Assembly: GCF_017654505.1 (NCBI RefSeq)
Contig: NW_024472221.1
Location: 310,001 to 374,000, forward strand
Length of the DNA: 64,000 nucleotides
Direction: 5' to 3'
Origin: Polyodon spathula
Lineage: Eukaryota > Chordata > Actinopteri > Acipenseriformes > Polyodontidae
Position numbers and translations under genes: made by a program. The notes beneath the pieces were generated by a model. That model had not been told where the DNA came from. It saw only the letters and a list, made by a program, of their open reading frames with translations, and did no database searches. Every line of letters begins with the position of its first letter. Within the stretch, counting starts at the first letter, position 1. Shown piece by piece: positions 23,941 through 35,716 of this stretch.

Positions 23941-26900
23941 TTCTCAATATGTCAGTTAATTAGGTATTAACACTCATTTGTATAGCAATTTGCATGTGCT
24001 CCCATGCAATAGATATCCAGTTACCTTTCTAGTGTGTTTTAGCTGGGCTAAGCAGTGGCTGGGAAGGTAGACCCATTGGTAGATACACTGACACCCAGGC
24101 AACACTGTGAGTGTTATTACATGTGTGGAATGGTGCATTGCCCTTAAGGAAGCACACTTCTGTCACTGTAAGATAGAAAGACTAATTGAGAGGGACCCAG
24201 GGCTTTCCACTCCTTATTGACCAGGAGCTTTCCTTTCCAAGCACTATACACCCCAGAGGACTTTTCCGTTAGATTAATACTTTGTGTTAGGGTTAGCCAG
24301 ACTCAACTGTCTGTTTGCCTTGACTACAAATCGTGTGTTGACAAGCAGCTGCAGTCTCTTTGTTTCTACTACCTTGTGTTGGCTTGTTTAGGTTTGTCTT
24401 CCCCCTTACTAAATGATATTCAGTGGTGGTGCATGACAGTGTAAGGAAATAGTAGCACAAGGGCTGCTACAATGGTATGGGGCTATACCATTATAACATA
24501 TATCTAATACATTTAAGAGTATGAACTGATACACACATTCATCTATTGCAATCTGTCATTACTATGCAGTTGACCATACCGATATTTTGTCCAAGTCCAA
24601 CTCCAGTGCCATTGCTTGTAATACCATGTGCCTGCAAAATGCCTTGCCCAATAGGATATTTTTACTGATTCTGTATGAACATGCATTATGCTTCATTCTA
24701 CCAATTTGATAAGAGGAAGGTTTAACAATGCAAGACCCTGACATATTTGTTCAGGCCCACTCCACCCCCATTGCAGAAAGTAGACCGAGCGGAGTCATTT
24801 CAAAGGGTTTTTTTTTTTGCTTCCTGTATTGTGCACTTAAGAAAATGGTGCCTTCAATGATTCATGTAAACAGACTCTAGAGCTCTTTGTGGGAGGATGT
24901 GATGAATACCACAGGCCTCAAACATGACACTAGCAGCTGACTAGCAGCTTCTGAATATCTTTGAAATTATAGAATAGAAACAGAATCATTTATGGGTCAG
25001 AATTTATTATCACACAACAACATATGTCTGGAGTTGGCTTTGGACAGTAATTGTGTGATAATAATATACTGTAAAGCCATAAATATTTGCATATGGGAAA
25101 AAAAACAAACACAAACGTTTTTGGCACGAAATCAAATTCCACTAACAATACATACTTTGTATATTGCACATTTCTGGAGCAAAATAAGTTTTATGGGTGT
25201 GATTCCCCAAATATTTTGGTCGCAAACATTTATGGCTTTACAGTATTCTGACCCATGTAATATTTTATATATTCTATCTTTCTAAAAGCATACAAAAGTT
25301 TGAGACCGTTCGAATTCTAGACTCTTTCTGACAAAACCTTTACTGTGTGAAATTATCATACGAAACGTTAATGATAGTAAAACAAAAGGGGGGTTATAAA
25401 CCTCTCATAAACTTGGTAGTGGATATTCTGCCTTGTGTAATTATATTTTCTCTTGTTTTCCCCACTGAATGCAAATACTGCTCTGTAAGGTTTCTATCAG
25501 TGTTTGTTCTTGTATTTTCATTTTCACTTTTGCTGGTCACAGCCTTGTTGTTTCCGAGTTCATGTCATTGGGTGGTTGAATGTCTGTGTCTTTATTTTGA
25601 ATCTATTAGTACCGTCCTTGTGATAGCGAGAGCGATCATAGCGACAGTTTGCTTTTAAACAAAGCTGCTGAACAGGTATATTATAGGAATAGATCTTTTC
25701 CATGCACCTAGGTATTTGCATGAAGATTACAAGCAGATATTTTGTTTTCAATACAGTGTTCTGTTTCCTGGCAACATAACATATAAAATGCAGAACACTT
25801 TCAAAGCCTGCCCTAGCTTTCCTAACATTATCTGGAATCAGTTTCATGATGTTTGAAATCATTCTAAGATGTGCTTATTGCAGTTACTCGAATGTGTTCT
25901 AGTTCTAGTTCTACCTCTATACTGTACGTTCACTTCCTGGGTTATAGGAAGTAAAATCGTAAACAAAACAAAAACAGAGAAATAAGGAACAATCTTTACA
26001 TTCAGTGCCCATGCACTTCTCCATTTCTGACAGTGGCCTTTGGCAAACAAGAGATTCCTGCTTCAACGCGCGTTGCTATTTATATTATGAACAGCATAAC
26101 AGAGAGTAAATACATTTCCTTCCTCAGTCGCACTCTTGTTAGACAGGCCCAACCAAACACAGCCATGTGGTCTCCGTTTGCTGTGTATGCAAGCCTTCCC
26201 GGAAACCCAGCTCTGATAACATACCCTATCCAGAGCAACAAGCACAGGCTGATTATTTAAACAAATGATGCTACAAAGTCAGCACTTTGCAATGCTGCCA
26301 TGGAAATAAAAAAAGGGGGGGGGGGAAGCACTCTATTTATTTTCATGCAAAAACACACCCAGTTACCAAACCAGAAACACACATTACATTTAAGGGCTTC
26401 ATAAATAGCACTGAGTCGCAATTGCTCTTACAATTTGGAATACAATGCTTTGAGGATCTGTCCATGTGACAAGGCTACTGTTTTTAATGTAATCTTGAGT
26501 TTTAAGTAGTTCATGCATTCCTGAGGTGTAACTCAGCCTCTTCCAGGTCTTGCTTTCAGGGGTGATACAGCAAATCCAAGGCTGCACAAATTCCAGGTGA
26601 TTCTAGATCTGACTGCTGCTTCCATAAAGGAACTAGAGGCAGTAATCACGAGGCATGCTCACTGATGCCTCCAGTACCCCTTGCAGACTCGCACCCCCCT
26701 GTCCTGGCTGCCCATGATGGGCAGTGTTGTGTCTAATTCTTCCTCCACCCCCTGTGGTATGAACAGGCCAGCGCTGTATGAGTGTTTGCGGGCAGGAGCA
26801 CAGGATTGGCCACGTGGAACTTGTGAAAGTAAACAGCTCTTGCATCAGCACGGAGAACCAAAAGAAAAAGCCAGAGCCGTTACACTGTGAGAACCTTGTG

Positions 26901-27287
26901 GTTGATGAGTTTTCTTCAGGAAATATCCTAGCAGAGAAGTGTTTGCAGGCATTTGCTGGTTTGCATGGGCTTCGGCGATGTTAGTTTAAGAAAGCCTGCA
27001 AGTCTTGCGTCCTCTTTTCTTAATCAGACAGTACTCTTTACCCAAGCAGAACTTTAAGCAGACCACAGCATTGAACAATGGAACACATATTGCACAGTGG
27101 ACACAGTAACACATTGTCTTTACTGCAATGAATTACCACATGAGGCTGTAGAAAGTTATAGTCAAAGCAGTTCCAGTGTAGCACTGCACTGGTTCACCTG
27201 TAAGCAAAATTACATAATGTGTTCCAGTGCAGCTCTTCATATGCAAACTGCAGTTTAACAGCAGTTGTCTGCATTTACATTAACACT
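23938..27287. other. Spacer with one palindromic MITE
   Basis: Other than the nested palindrome at 24992-25257 I see only chance open frames (up to 103 codons at 25347-25658 on +) and a G run near 26317. Confidence 0.45.
25079..25243. mobile_element. TA-flanked palindromic MITE inside a larger inverted repeat
   Basis: The left end is TA|CTGTAAAGCCATAAATATTT. The right end in reverse complement is TA|CTGTAAAGCCATAAATGTTT, giving 165 bp with terminal repeats of about 22 bp. Outside it, ATGGGTCAG (24992-25000) pairs with CTGACCCAT (25249-25257). TTATCACACAA (25008-25018) pairs with TTGTGTGATAA (25052-25062). The whole block is therefore a set of nested or adjacent palindromes, either one composite element or one insertion within another. 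Confidence 0.65.
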
Positions 27288-27625
27288 GCAGCTGTGTTCA
27301 AAAGTGGTGCACCCCCCTATACAATTAACTAAAGTCAAATGAAACCTGCTGAATAATGTTACACTACCATATTTAATTACATACTGCGTTGTAGTTTTCC
27401 ATATACATAACGGAAACGTGACATTTCAAATTTAACATGAAACACTGTACTACTGTTATGGCTTCCGGTAGACTTTTGCAACATCATTTTGTAGTTTCTT
27501 TGACTACATGATGTTAAATAAAAGATCTAAATTATGCTCGTGTATTTTTAGGTTTTTTTTTTTTTTTTAAATGATGTCTCAATCACAAAATGCTAGGTGA
27601 TGCTAAACTTTTGGCCATAGCTGTA
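27288..27625 (-). mobile_element. Tc1/mariner-type MITE (AGCTATGGCCAAAAG family), copy 2
   Basis: In reverse complement it begins TACAGCTATGGCCAAAAGTT and TAGCATCACCTAGCATTTTG. It passes GATCTTTTATTTAACATCAT and TGGAAAACTACAACGCAG and ends near GTGCACCACTTTTGAACACA. Its right terminus on the + strand is the best preserved of the three copies. Confidence 0.85.
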
Positions 27626-30200
27626 CCATCAAAATGTAGTTGCTTGATTTTAAACTGCATTCTAAATGTAATTCTAGTACTGTTTAACTGCAGTTATAAA
27701 CACACTTAAGCATTATAAACACACTTAAGCACGAACTAAAATGTGTCTATTTGCTAACGCTGCCATTAAACTGCAGTTGCTCTTCTTGTGCGGTTACTAT
27801 ATCAACAAACAAGTAGATGAGGATCGGAGAGCTTAGGCAAATTGAGCCATCTGTCTCTCTTAGCACTGAGCAGAGTGAGTGATGCCTTTCCATACTGCAG
27901 CAGCCTTCAGCCTTATACCTTGTATTCCAGTCTCTCCAGCCATTCACAGACATCGTGCTGCAGCACCGCTGTGCCTTGTGAAAGACTTGGAGGCTGTCGA
28001 TTTCAATACTAAATACTGGTTAGGGTATACCAGGAGAACATGCCCCACACCTGGGCAATATCAGATCCAATCAGGCAGATAGGTCCTAACAAAGTGGCAT
28101 GGGAGTGTGTGGTATACAGATCTCCTTAAATGAATAGGAGCCCAGTTTGTACACAAAGTATTTTTACACAGTGTACCTGCTGGTTTTACACAAGAAAAGG
28201 GGCTTGTCTCTGACGGCAGCCGTGGACTGTATCTGCTCCACTCAATTAAGGTAGTAGCACCCATTATGCAGATAATCAGACCAAACTAGCAACATTTCTA
28301 CTGACACAGGAAAGAGGTTCATTTAAACTGGGCTTGTTCATTAACTTTAGACCACAGTGCCCGTCCTGAAATGAATGAATGGATAGCCGATGTGTCACAG
28401 TAATTCAATACCCCTGAAGAGTGATCTCTGGCTTATTAATAATTCCCTTGTCTTTATCACCATGCTGAAAGATGTGTCACACATTAAAAGCTGCTCTAAT
28501 TTACATTTGATGCCTGCAGTACATGCTTCTCTTTTGCTCATTTTCAATAACACTGCTTGTAGTTTGTATTGATCTTTGCTTAACTGCCCTTTTAGTATGA
28601 TGAAGCACATGTTATTGCATATTTGAAACAGAAGCACCGGTTTCAGCAAGGCAGAGAGTTAGTTAAACTGGTTTCTAGTTGGATACAGATGCTAATTCAA
28701 TTAAAATTAGTATTTTCAATATTACATAAAAAAAATATATATATATATATGTATATCATTTTCTTTCTGGCTGTGTACAACTTTCTTCAATAGCTTCAGT
28801 ATTAAAAATGCTTTTCCATATTTCAGAAACATGTTACAATGTCAGGTATTTCTGTAAAATGATCACATATTATGAAGGTATAAAAACAGCATGTATTGAG
28901 TTAGAGGAGGAACAGAACCCCCCTGCTGCTGTAGCTAGTGACAGAAACATATCTGTTTCATCCACAGTTTAACAAAGAGATGAGAAAGCTAGAGCATGTA
29001 AACAAACTGGATGGTCAACAATGTCTGCTTTTGGTGTTGATTAGAATTGCCGCACAGCATCAATATCATTGGCTGCATGTTAGTGCACATGCTGCTTAAT
29101 GTATGGCTGTATTCTGGATATTGTAATCGGTCTCCCCCACAAGCCGCTTGTTACTTACGAAAGGTTTTCCTTTTGAGTGAAATCAACACCCTTGGAAATT
29201 CTCCTAACTCAACAACGCCTCTATTTCCACAGACCAGCAGCTTGTTAATCGAGTCCATGTAAACCTGTGCAAATGTAGTGTCTGGTTTTCAAACCCGTTT
29301 TACTTTAAACCCGATCTGGTGTAGTAACTCTTTCCACAAACATTTTGCAACCACTTCCTGTATTTCTTTTGTATTTTTACATCCAGGTTCTGGTTGTCAG
29401 CAGTACCCAGCATACAGTAGAACATGCTTTTCATGTCAGCATAAGGAAGAGATTCATGAGAGTAGTGTTTGTATTAACTCTGAGTGGGGTTCTGGGGTTC
29501 AAAGGTCAATTGCCCCCCCTCCCCAAGAAGGATTTTAGGTATTTTCTTAAGGAGTTTCTATTAAATTAAATGCTGTTGATTATATGACCACACTGTCACA
29601 CTGTGTAAGAGGCAGTTTTAGTACATTAGTTCTAAAATGGTTAAGGGGGTCAAATGAGTTTCAAGTGCTCCTGAGTTGATAAACTGACTCATCTTTCTTG
29701 AATTGCATCCACAAATGCACTTCTAAATCACTTACCAATTGATTTTAAAAAATGTGACTGTTCATTCTTACATTTTTCAGGTACAGTATAAAAGCTGTTT
29801 TATTTAGGTGTGCTGAAGAGAAATGCAATTTATTGAGTGCTATTTTGTTTTAGATGGCTGAAGAAAAAGTATGATACAGCTGTTCATTTTCTGATACCAT
29901 TTGAAAGAAATACATTGAATAAAAAGAACAATCAGCTTACTTGCGACTAAGATGATACGATAAACTTGTACTGCTGTGAAAGGAAAGCACCTTCTGAGAT
30001 AATAATTTTAATTCTGAGATATTGTGAATATTGGGGATACCTTCCAGTTGCTGTCTTACTAAGGTCTTTAGAAGTACCCTCCGCCATTTTTCAAGACTTC
30101 TGTTGCACGCATCGTACTTTGATACCGCACTCAGGTAGACAAGATTAATCGATCAGTTCTAATTGTTAATTCAATGAATAGTCTAATTAAGTAACAGAGA

Positions 30201-30268
30201 GCTCAGTTGGAATGAAAACCAGAAGACACACGGGGTCCCCAGGACCGGGGTTGGGAAGCCCTGCTCTA
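30201..30268 (-). mobile_element. hAT-like short element, one end only
   Basis: In reverse complement: GGGCTTCCCAACCCCGGTCC, then TGGGGACCCCG and GGTTTTCATTCCAACTGAGC. This is the common fish repeat terminus also seen in 58108-58305. The other end is not visible. Confidence 0.45.
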
Positions 30269-30549
30269 TGTGTTTTGTGTTGAGCAAAAAACACCCCCAT
30301 CATGCACTGCAATTAAAACCCTGTCTGTCGAGTCCCATTCCAACGTTCTGTACAAACCGACAATGTTCCCACAAAGGAGGATCTGCACAACTATGGTCCT
30401 GTATGGAAAATTGCTCCACGGTTTCACGGTACTAAGGCTGCCGTTGGGTTTGACTTGCATGAGTTCTTTTTTTTCCTCTACATATGCTGTCAAAGCTGTG
30501 GCTGTGCAGCCAAGTGTGAAATGACTCCGGCTTCCACTCCTGTCACACA

Positions 30550-30690
30550 AGGCAAACCGAAACGGCCCGACTGGGCGCTACGATTGACAGCTCCCGCGGA
30601 GACGACTCTGCCCGGAAGACAGTTAGTCCATCAGGCACAGCTGTTGAAAGACACAGCGCCGCTCCTTCGAACTCTAATTAGAAATCAGTC
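30550..30690. other. CpG-richer patch, possible regulatory element
   Basis: This 140-bp stretch has many CG dinucleotides (ACCGAAACGGCCCGACTGGG, CTCCCGCGGAGACGACTC and others) in otherwise CpG-poor sequence. No convincing open frame belongs to it. It could be an unmethylated enhancer or promoter, or a recent insertion not yet depleted of CpG. Confidence 0.3.
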
Positions 30691-31508
30691 GCGGCAAGTG
30701 TTTATAAGAGATCACTAATCCTGCTATAAATATACACTGCACTGTTCATACAGGGAAAGATTAGGAAGCCAGCTGGCCAGTTTGCAATATTGCTGTGTAG
30801 GGAGAGAGATGGGGGACGTGACAAAATGATACAAAGGATACTATCTGCCTCCACAGTTTTAAACACACAATCATAAGATCTTTCATAAGTCATTTAAACA
30901 TATATGCCACTAATAGAGGATAATAGTCTGCAAAAACTGTTCAAAATACTATGCGCAAAAAAAGCCTGTATAACAATGGACAGCCAAAACACTATCTTTC
31001 CAAGGATATATTTCATGTATTTACCCTGGGTTTGAAATGAACTGGCCAAGTTGGTAGTACTAGATAAAATCATAGAACACCATTTTTAATGCAAGACGTC
31101 AACCATCAGCATTGTCAACAGCTTGCCTCGACCTCCCTCACACCTACATTTATAAAAGCAGGTTTTAAATCTGAAATAATTAAGCAGGAATGGTATTTAA
31201 ATGCACAGGGAATTGACACCACGCTGAGGAATCAATGACTCCAGACCTTTTAAAACTCTAGCTTGAATTATACGTGAGGCAAGTTGATTATCAACACTGA
31301 TTATCAGCCTGCCTTAATTCCTTCATTTATATCACTTTATGCACAAAAAGTTTGAAAATTTTGTTTTACATTTATTTACTTTTTGGTATTATCTTCCTGT
31401 AATCTACAATAATGTTCAAATTCAAAGTCGTGAATGTCCTTGCTAGTTGCTCACTTCACATTTTAACCAAAGCCTTCTCTCATAATGCACTGGGGTCTCT
31501 GTATTATT

Positions 31509-31687
31509 CCTTATAAAAGTTTACCCTGGTATTTTGACACAGTATTTTTTTCCATGGTTATACAATGCATTTACCAGAGTTTAGCCTGGTTTGCCATACT
31601 TTAACATACCTCGCCGTTCTTCACCATGCTTTCACTATGCTTTATAACTCTTGACTGTGCTTTTACTATGGTAAACCTTTATGAGGG
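31509..31687. mobile_element. CCTTATAAAAG-type MITE, copy 1
   Basis: The left end CCTTATAAAAGTTTACCCTG is the inverse of the right end, which in reverse complement reads CCCTCATAAAGGTTTACCAT. The interior is a run of diverged ACCATGCTTT-type units with the landmark CATACCTCGCCGTTCTT. Relatives are at 39486-39635 and 51926-52124. It is non-coding. Confidence 0.7.
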
Positions 31688-31812
31688 ATCCTATAAAGAG
31701 GGTATACATTAGCCTGCTGATATGTGTGCTCTGGATTACTGTTGCTGGATCATGACTTTGTGATACCATTGCATTGAGCTTGTATGCAGAATCCTAACTG
31801 CCAGCCCAGACC

Positions 31813-31819
<7 letters not shown>

Positions 31820-31882
<63 letters not shown>
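31820..31882. repeat. (CT)n microsatellite
   Basis: This is a pure CT tract of about 63 bp, preceded by CCTCTCTCC and followed by GTGTGT. Confidence 0.95.
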
Positions 31883-31888
<6 letters not shown>

Positions 31889-32913
31889 AGAGTAGGTGGG
31901 GCTAGCAGCATTGAAATGTCATGTTGTCACTTGATTTGAATTGAACGAGGAAGGCTGCCACATAGGATTCTCCAGGCAAGCTGCCCAAAGTCAGGTGAAG
32001 GTAGATTGAGATGAAATAATAACAACTCAGTATTGAAGCAACACCACCTGGTTATTGCAAACACCATATATTACAATGTAAATGTGAAATAAATAAATAA
32101 AAGGAAATTTAAAGCTACTCTTTACATTGTCATTCCTATGAGAATATGCAAAATCCTCTTAACCAAACATGCCCTGCTAGCTCGAAATAAACCCCTAGAG
32201 AGGTTTTAGATCTGTTTGTTCTCTGTTTTTTTTTTTCGTTTGTGAGCCAATATAAATAAAAGTGTTCACATCCCTTAATGTTGGATTACAATATAAAACT
32301 CTGACAAGCCGTGGAAAAATCTTAAATCTGTTTGTTTTTCCTATAGTAAACATAAATAAACAAAAGTAAAGCTTAATCTCAGCCATCTAAAGGTTAAACT
32401 GAAAAGCACACAGAAAAGGATAAGCAAATACAGGAGGGAATTGCACAGACTAATTTAACACAGTAAAGAATGGACTGCCCCCTGTTTACATAACCTACTG
32501 CCTTGTTGCGCTGTGCTATATTGTACAGGGTGTGTGAACATCTAATAATGGTCGTCTTCACATCCAGCTGCAAGAATTTGTATCTTCCATTTTCTTACCC
32601 CTAAAAATTGTTTTTTTAAACTCAATATATAGGTTTAAATAAATACATTTTTGTCTGCTAGACAATTACGTTTCTGTAGTTGTAATCATGAATTATTTTA
32701 CAGCTGCCCTCTCTTGCTCTGGAATGAATTCATTCACGCTATAGTGTTACGATATCAGAACCGCTGTGCAATATTTGTTGCAAATCAATGCAATTGCCGC
32801 TAATGAGTCTGCTAGGGTTTCTTCAGGGTGATACACAATGGGCTCATTTCATTGTTCTATTTATCTTGTTTTTTTCTCTGATTTTACAATGAAAGTGTAT
32901 TACATAATTTTTT

Positions 32914-32978
32914 TGGATTTGAACCAGGTCCCAGTGGTCAATGACGGCTGGCGTCTGATACGCGCCCCGCTGCACCAC
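32914..32978 (-). mobile_element. tRNA-derived SINE head
   Basis: On the minus strand it reads GTGGTGCAGCGGGGCG (A box) and, about 45 nt later, GGTTCAAATCC, a perfect B box. It is followed by A/T-rich sequence. The spacing fits a tRNA promoter but I see no complete cloverleaf, so I take it as a SINE rather than a working tRNA gene. Confidence 0.6.
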
Positions 32979-33519
32979 CCTGGCTCTCACTGTGGATTCC
33001 CACAGCCTGTTTTGACTGCCCACCTCTTGTCCTGTCAAGTCGGACAAGTCTTTCCAGGTGGTGCTGACTGCTCTCAGATCTCACTGTTTTCCATTTCCGT
33101 GCTCATCATGCAAATAATTAGAAGTCTAGAACCAAAACCGAATGCAAATTAGACACACCTAGAAAAGCCAGAGACAGATGACAGCCAGAGCACTCCGTTA
33201 AGGTGATCTAATATAACCCTGAATTATTTTCTGTACAGTAAAGGCCACCTTGGTACAACGGCCAGCCTGCTATTAAGGCCGTATTTATACAGTCCAAATT
33301 CCATTGGCTTCAATGTTATTAGATTTTCCATATCAATGCCAGTTTGATGGTCCCTTGGCATTAAGAGGTTTCCCTCTATATGCAATGTAGTGATCATCAT
33401 GATATGGCTAGCTTTGGCTTGACTACTTGTATAATATACAATGTTAAAAGCCAACCATTGCTTATCTTGAACAGTTTGACAGCCCCTTTGTGTTTTTCAC
33501 TGCGTTCAAGGCCTGTGTA

Positions 33520-33760
33520 TTTTGACACTGTGTTAGTGTGAACGCAGTTTCCTGAGGGAGGAAAGGGGGAGACCCCTGTCGCAGCGTTGCAGCATCTCTG
33601 CGGTTCGATTCTGCCTGTCTCTCTGTTGTGCTCGTCAGCGGTGCGGCTTGACACGGTGCAGTGTGTCTGTGTTTGCTGGTTTGTTTGTTTGTTTGTTTGT
33701 TTAAATCCCAGTCGAGCCTGGCAGGCAGTTGGATAGCAGCGAGCGATACGCTCTGCAACC
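33520..33760. other. CpG-richer patch, about 3.8 kb upstream of the pump gene
   Basis: CG dinucleotides cluster here (GTCGCAGCGTTGCAG, CTCGTCAGCGGTGCGGC, GCGAGCGATACGCTC) around a (TTTG)n tract at 33679-33702. Both strands are open for about 100-130 codons, but nothing resembles a known protein. It could be an upstream promoter, an enhancer or a non-coding first exon. Confidence 0.3.
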
Positions 33761-34078
33761 TGACATCTCTGTCAGTCAGCTCCTCAACACTTTCCAAGTT
33801 TCTGTTTAACAAGGACAACGAAGGTCGTTTCTTGATAAACAGGCTTGCTGTCACTCTGTGTGGATTTTTTACATTAAAGGGGAAGCTCTATGAAATCTTC
33901 CCAGGTATTACCAAAATCGTTAAATTAAATTGTCAGAATATTGTATATTTTCATTTCTGACTGTATCTGTATATTCTCCACATTTCCTTCCCACCTTGCT
34001 ACTAGACACAAGACAGTCCTCAAAAAGCAAGCCAGTGTATTTGCAGGCTCTTCTATATTTTCAGCACATCTAAGCACA

Positions 34079-34079
<1 letters not shown>

Positions 34080-34149
<70 letters not shown>
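34080..34149. repeat. (TA)n microsatellite abutting a Tc1 end
   Basis: A pure TA tract of about 70 bp runs straight into the left end of the Tc1 element at 34150. It may have expanded from the TA-rich terminus of that element. Confidence 0.95.
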
Positions 34150-34152
<3 letters not shown>

Positions 34153-35268
34153 CAAAAGTATGGGGACACTTGTAAATCTTATTGGAATACAACTAAGATT
34201 TATATGAACATTTATTAATCTTCTTAAAAGAAAATGCAGCCAAGGTTGTTTTGCTGGAATTTTACTGCAAACTTTTCTCATCAAAATTTCCCCCCCCTTG
34301 GACATACTTTAGACATTCTTTAGTATCGCATCGCTGTCTATTTTTTGTCCATTGAGTCCTAATCGTCTCCCAGAGCGTGTTTGTGATGGCTGTACTTCTT
34401 CTTTTTCACTCTCTTGTCAAGCTCATCCCATAACATTTCAATGGGGTTAAGGTCAGGCAACAGGGGAGGCCAGCCCATCAATTTCAAAAAGTGTTGTTCT
34501 TGTTTCTGATTTAAGTAATTGAGGTGTTAGTCTGGCTGTGTTTAGTGTCAATATCATATTGATAAACAAACCCTTCAAGTTGCCTTCCTGAGGGTATTGC
34601 ATGACACTGAAGAAGGAATGATATTGTTCCTTTACAAGTGTACCTTCTATTTTTACTACATCTCCTGTTTGTGCACCAGCAAAACAACCCCAAACCTTCA
34701 CGTTGTTTTACCGTAGGCACTACACAACATCCTGACAATCTCTTGCCTGTTTTTCTTCTCACAAACAGTTTCCTCTTGGAGCCGAAGAGTTCATACATTG
34801 ATTCATCTGTCCAGAACACTGCTCTCCATTGCTCTTGTGACCAATATTATGGTTTAGTGCCCATTCTAGGTGTTTGTGACGGTTTCCTCGTCTCAACAAA
34901 GGTTTTTGAGCTTCAGCTCTTCCCATGATAGCAGCTTCTCGAAGACGTCTCTTTGCTGTTTCCTGTGATACGGTGGCATTTGATGTGGAATTGAACTCTG
35001 CAGCAAGCTGAGTGCTGGTTAGGAAATGATAAGCCTCGGCCTTTCAAACAATCCATCTGTCTGCTCTTTTAGTTGTTTTCCTCTTTCTCCCTCGGCCACT
35101 TTTATTTTCATAACTAGCAGTTTTTCTGGATCTGTTGATTGTGGTTTGCCGTCTATTATGAGAAACATTGACTTTTTTTTTGCAATTTCCCTCACAGAAT
35201 ACCCTTTCTTGTGAAGGTTAATTTTGGGTAGACGATCATCATATTTGATCTCCTTCCTTGGAGTCATA
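34150..35268 (-). mobile_element. Decayed Tc1-like DNA transposon, family B
   Basis: The left end ATCAAAAGTATGGGGACACT matches the common fish Tc1 terminus style (ACAAAAGTATGTGGACAC). The rest, on the minus strand, carries a broken transposase. No matching inverted terminus is visible on the right, so the element seems truncated near 35270. It is clearly a different family from the 12072-13572 element. Confidence 0.8.
34380..35267 (-). pseudogene. Tc1 transposase remnant, family B
   Basis: From ATG at 35267 the frame reads MTPRKEIKYDDRLPKINLHKK and then GYSVREIAKK, the start of the Tc1 helix-turn-helix region, before degrading into a shifted Lys/Glu-rich stretch. Further left, in 34819-34511, it carries WTDESMYELFGSKRK (first aspartate of the DDE triad) and QYDIDTKHS (degenerate second aspartate block). 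Sequence near 34430 still encodes the NPIEML-type C-terminal acidic motif in another frame. The frames are disrupted several times, so no active protein is expected. Confidence 0.78.
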
Positions 35269-35610
35269 GTGACTCACTTACCTTAACTGCTCCTCTACCA
35301 TCTTTCAGGCTCCCCATTTAAAAGAACCAGGAGCTGACTGCCCAGCCAATCAGCTGCTGGCTTGTCCCAGATTTTCACATGGCTTTCTTGTCTCAAATAG
35401 TTCAGGATCTGAAAGCTGTCTGCAGCCTTCTGAGAGGAGAATCATTTCAAGGGGTAATAGTTTCATAGGAGTAATTATGGTAAAATGCCAGTAAAACATG
35501 TTTGTTATATTTTCTTCTGAAATGGATAACAAACTTTTGCAAAAGCCAATGGTTTATATATAATATGCTGTATACATTGGCTGGACAATTTATTAGGACC
35601 TGTCTACTTG

Positions 35611-35708
35611 ACTGGATTCAGCATTGCCCTGTTGTTGCAATGTGTGAGCATGCAGGAGTACTGGATTCAGCATTGCCCTGTTGTTGCAGTGTGTGAGCGT
35701 GCAGGAGT
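35611..35708. repeat. Two-copy 49-bp tandem repeat
   Basis: ACTGGATTCAGCATTGCCCT recurs 49 bp later with two differences across the unit, and a third partial start follows at 35709. It sits next to a Tc1-like scrap (GGACAATTTATTAGGACC, about 35583). Confidence 0.9.
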
Positions 35709-35716
35709 ACTGGATT

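Larger units (their letters stand above)
27626..31508. other. Spacer with scattered repeat ends
   Basis: It includes a perfect small duplication (period 20) at about 27694-27732, a short (TA)n at 28731-28750, a hAT-like end at 30201-30268 and a CpG-richer patch at 30550-30690. I see no gene. Confidence 0.45.
31883..34079. other. Spacer with a tRNA-derived fragment and a CpG-richer patch
   Basis: This contains the tRNA-like SINE head at 32914-32978, a short stretch at 33235-33440 that may be an old pogo-like fragment (ACAGTAAAGGCCACCTTGG), and the CpG-richer patch at 33520-33760. I see no gene. Confidence 0.45.

Noticed and set aside
25347..25658. A 103-codon hydrophobic frame on +
   Set aside because: Hydrophobicity follows from T-rich codons. 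No signal peptide plus domain pattern or conserved motif is visible.
26640..26900. GC-richer stretch with overlapping frames of about 70 codons on both strands
   Set aside because: No homology I recognise, no splice context and no conserved motif.
32914..32978. Possible tRNA gene
   Set aside because: A and B boxes are present but I see no complete cloverleaf or acceptor stem. It fits a SINE head better.
33462..33960. Overlapping frames of 130 (-) and 99 (+) codons
   Set aside because: They coincide with a CpG-richer patch and a (TTTG)n tract. The translations contain repeat-derived runs (QTNKQTSKH, LLVCLFVCLF), so they are better explained by composition.
33925..34305. Long frames rich in Ile-Tyr across the TA tract (also at 23751, 37683, 37949 and 39808)
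   Set aside because: Alternating Ile and Tyr is simply (TA)n translated; these are not proteins.
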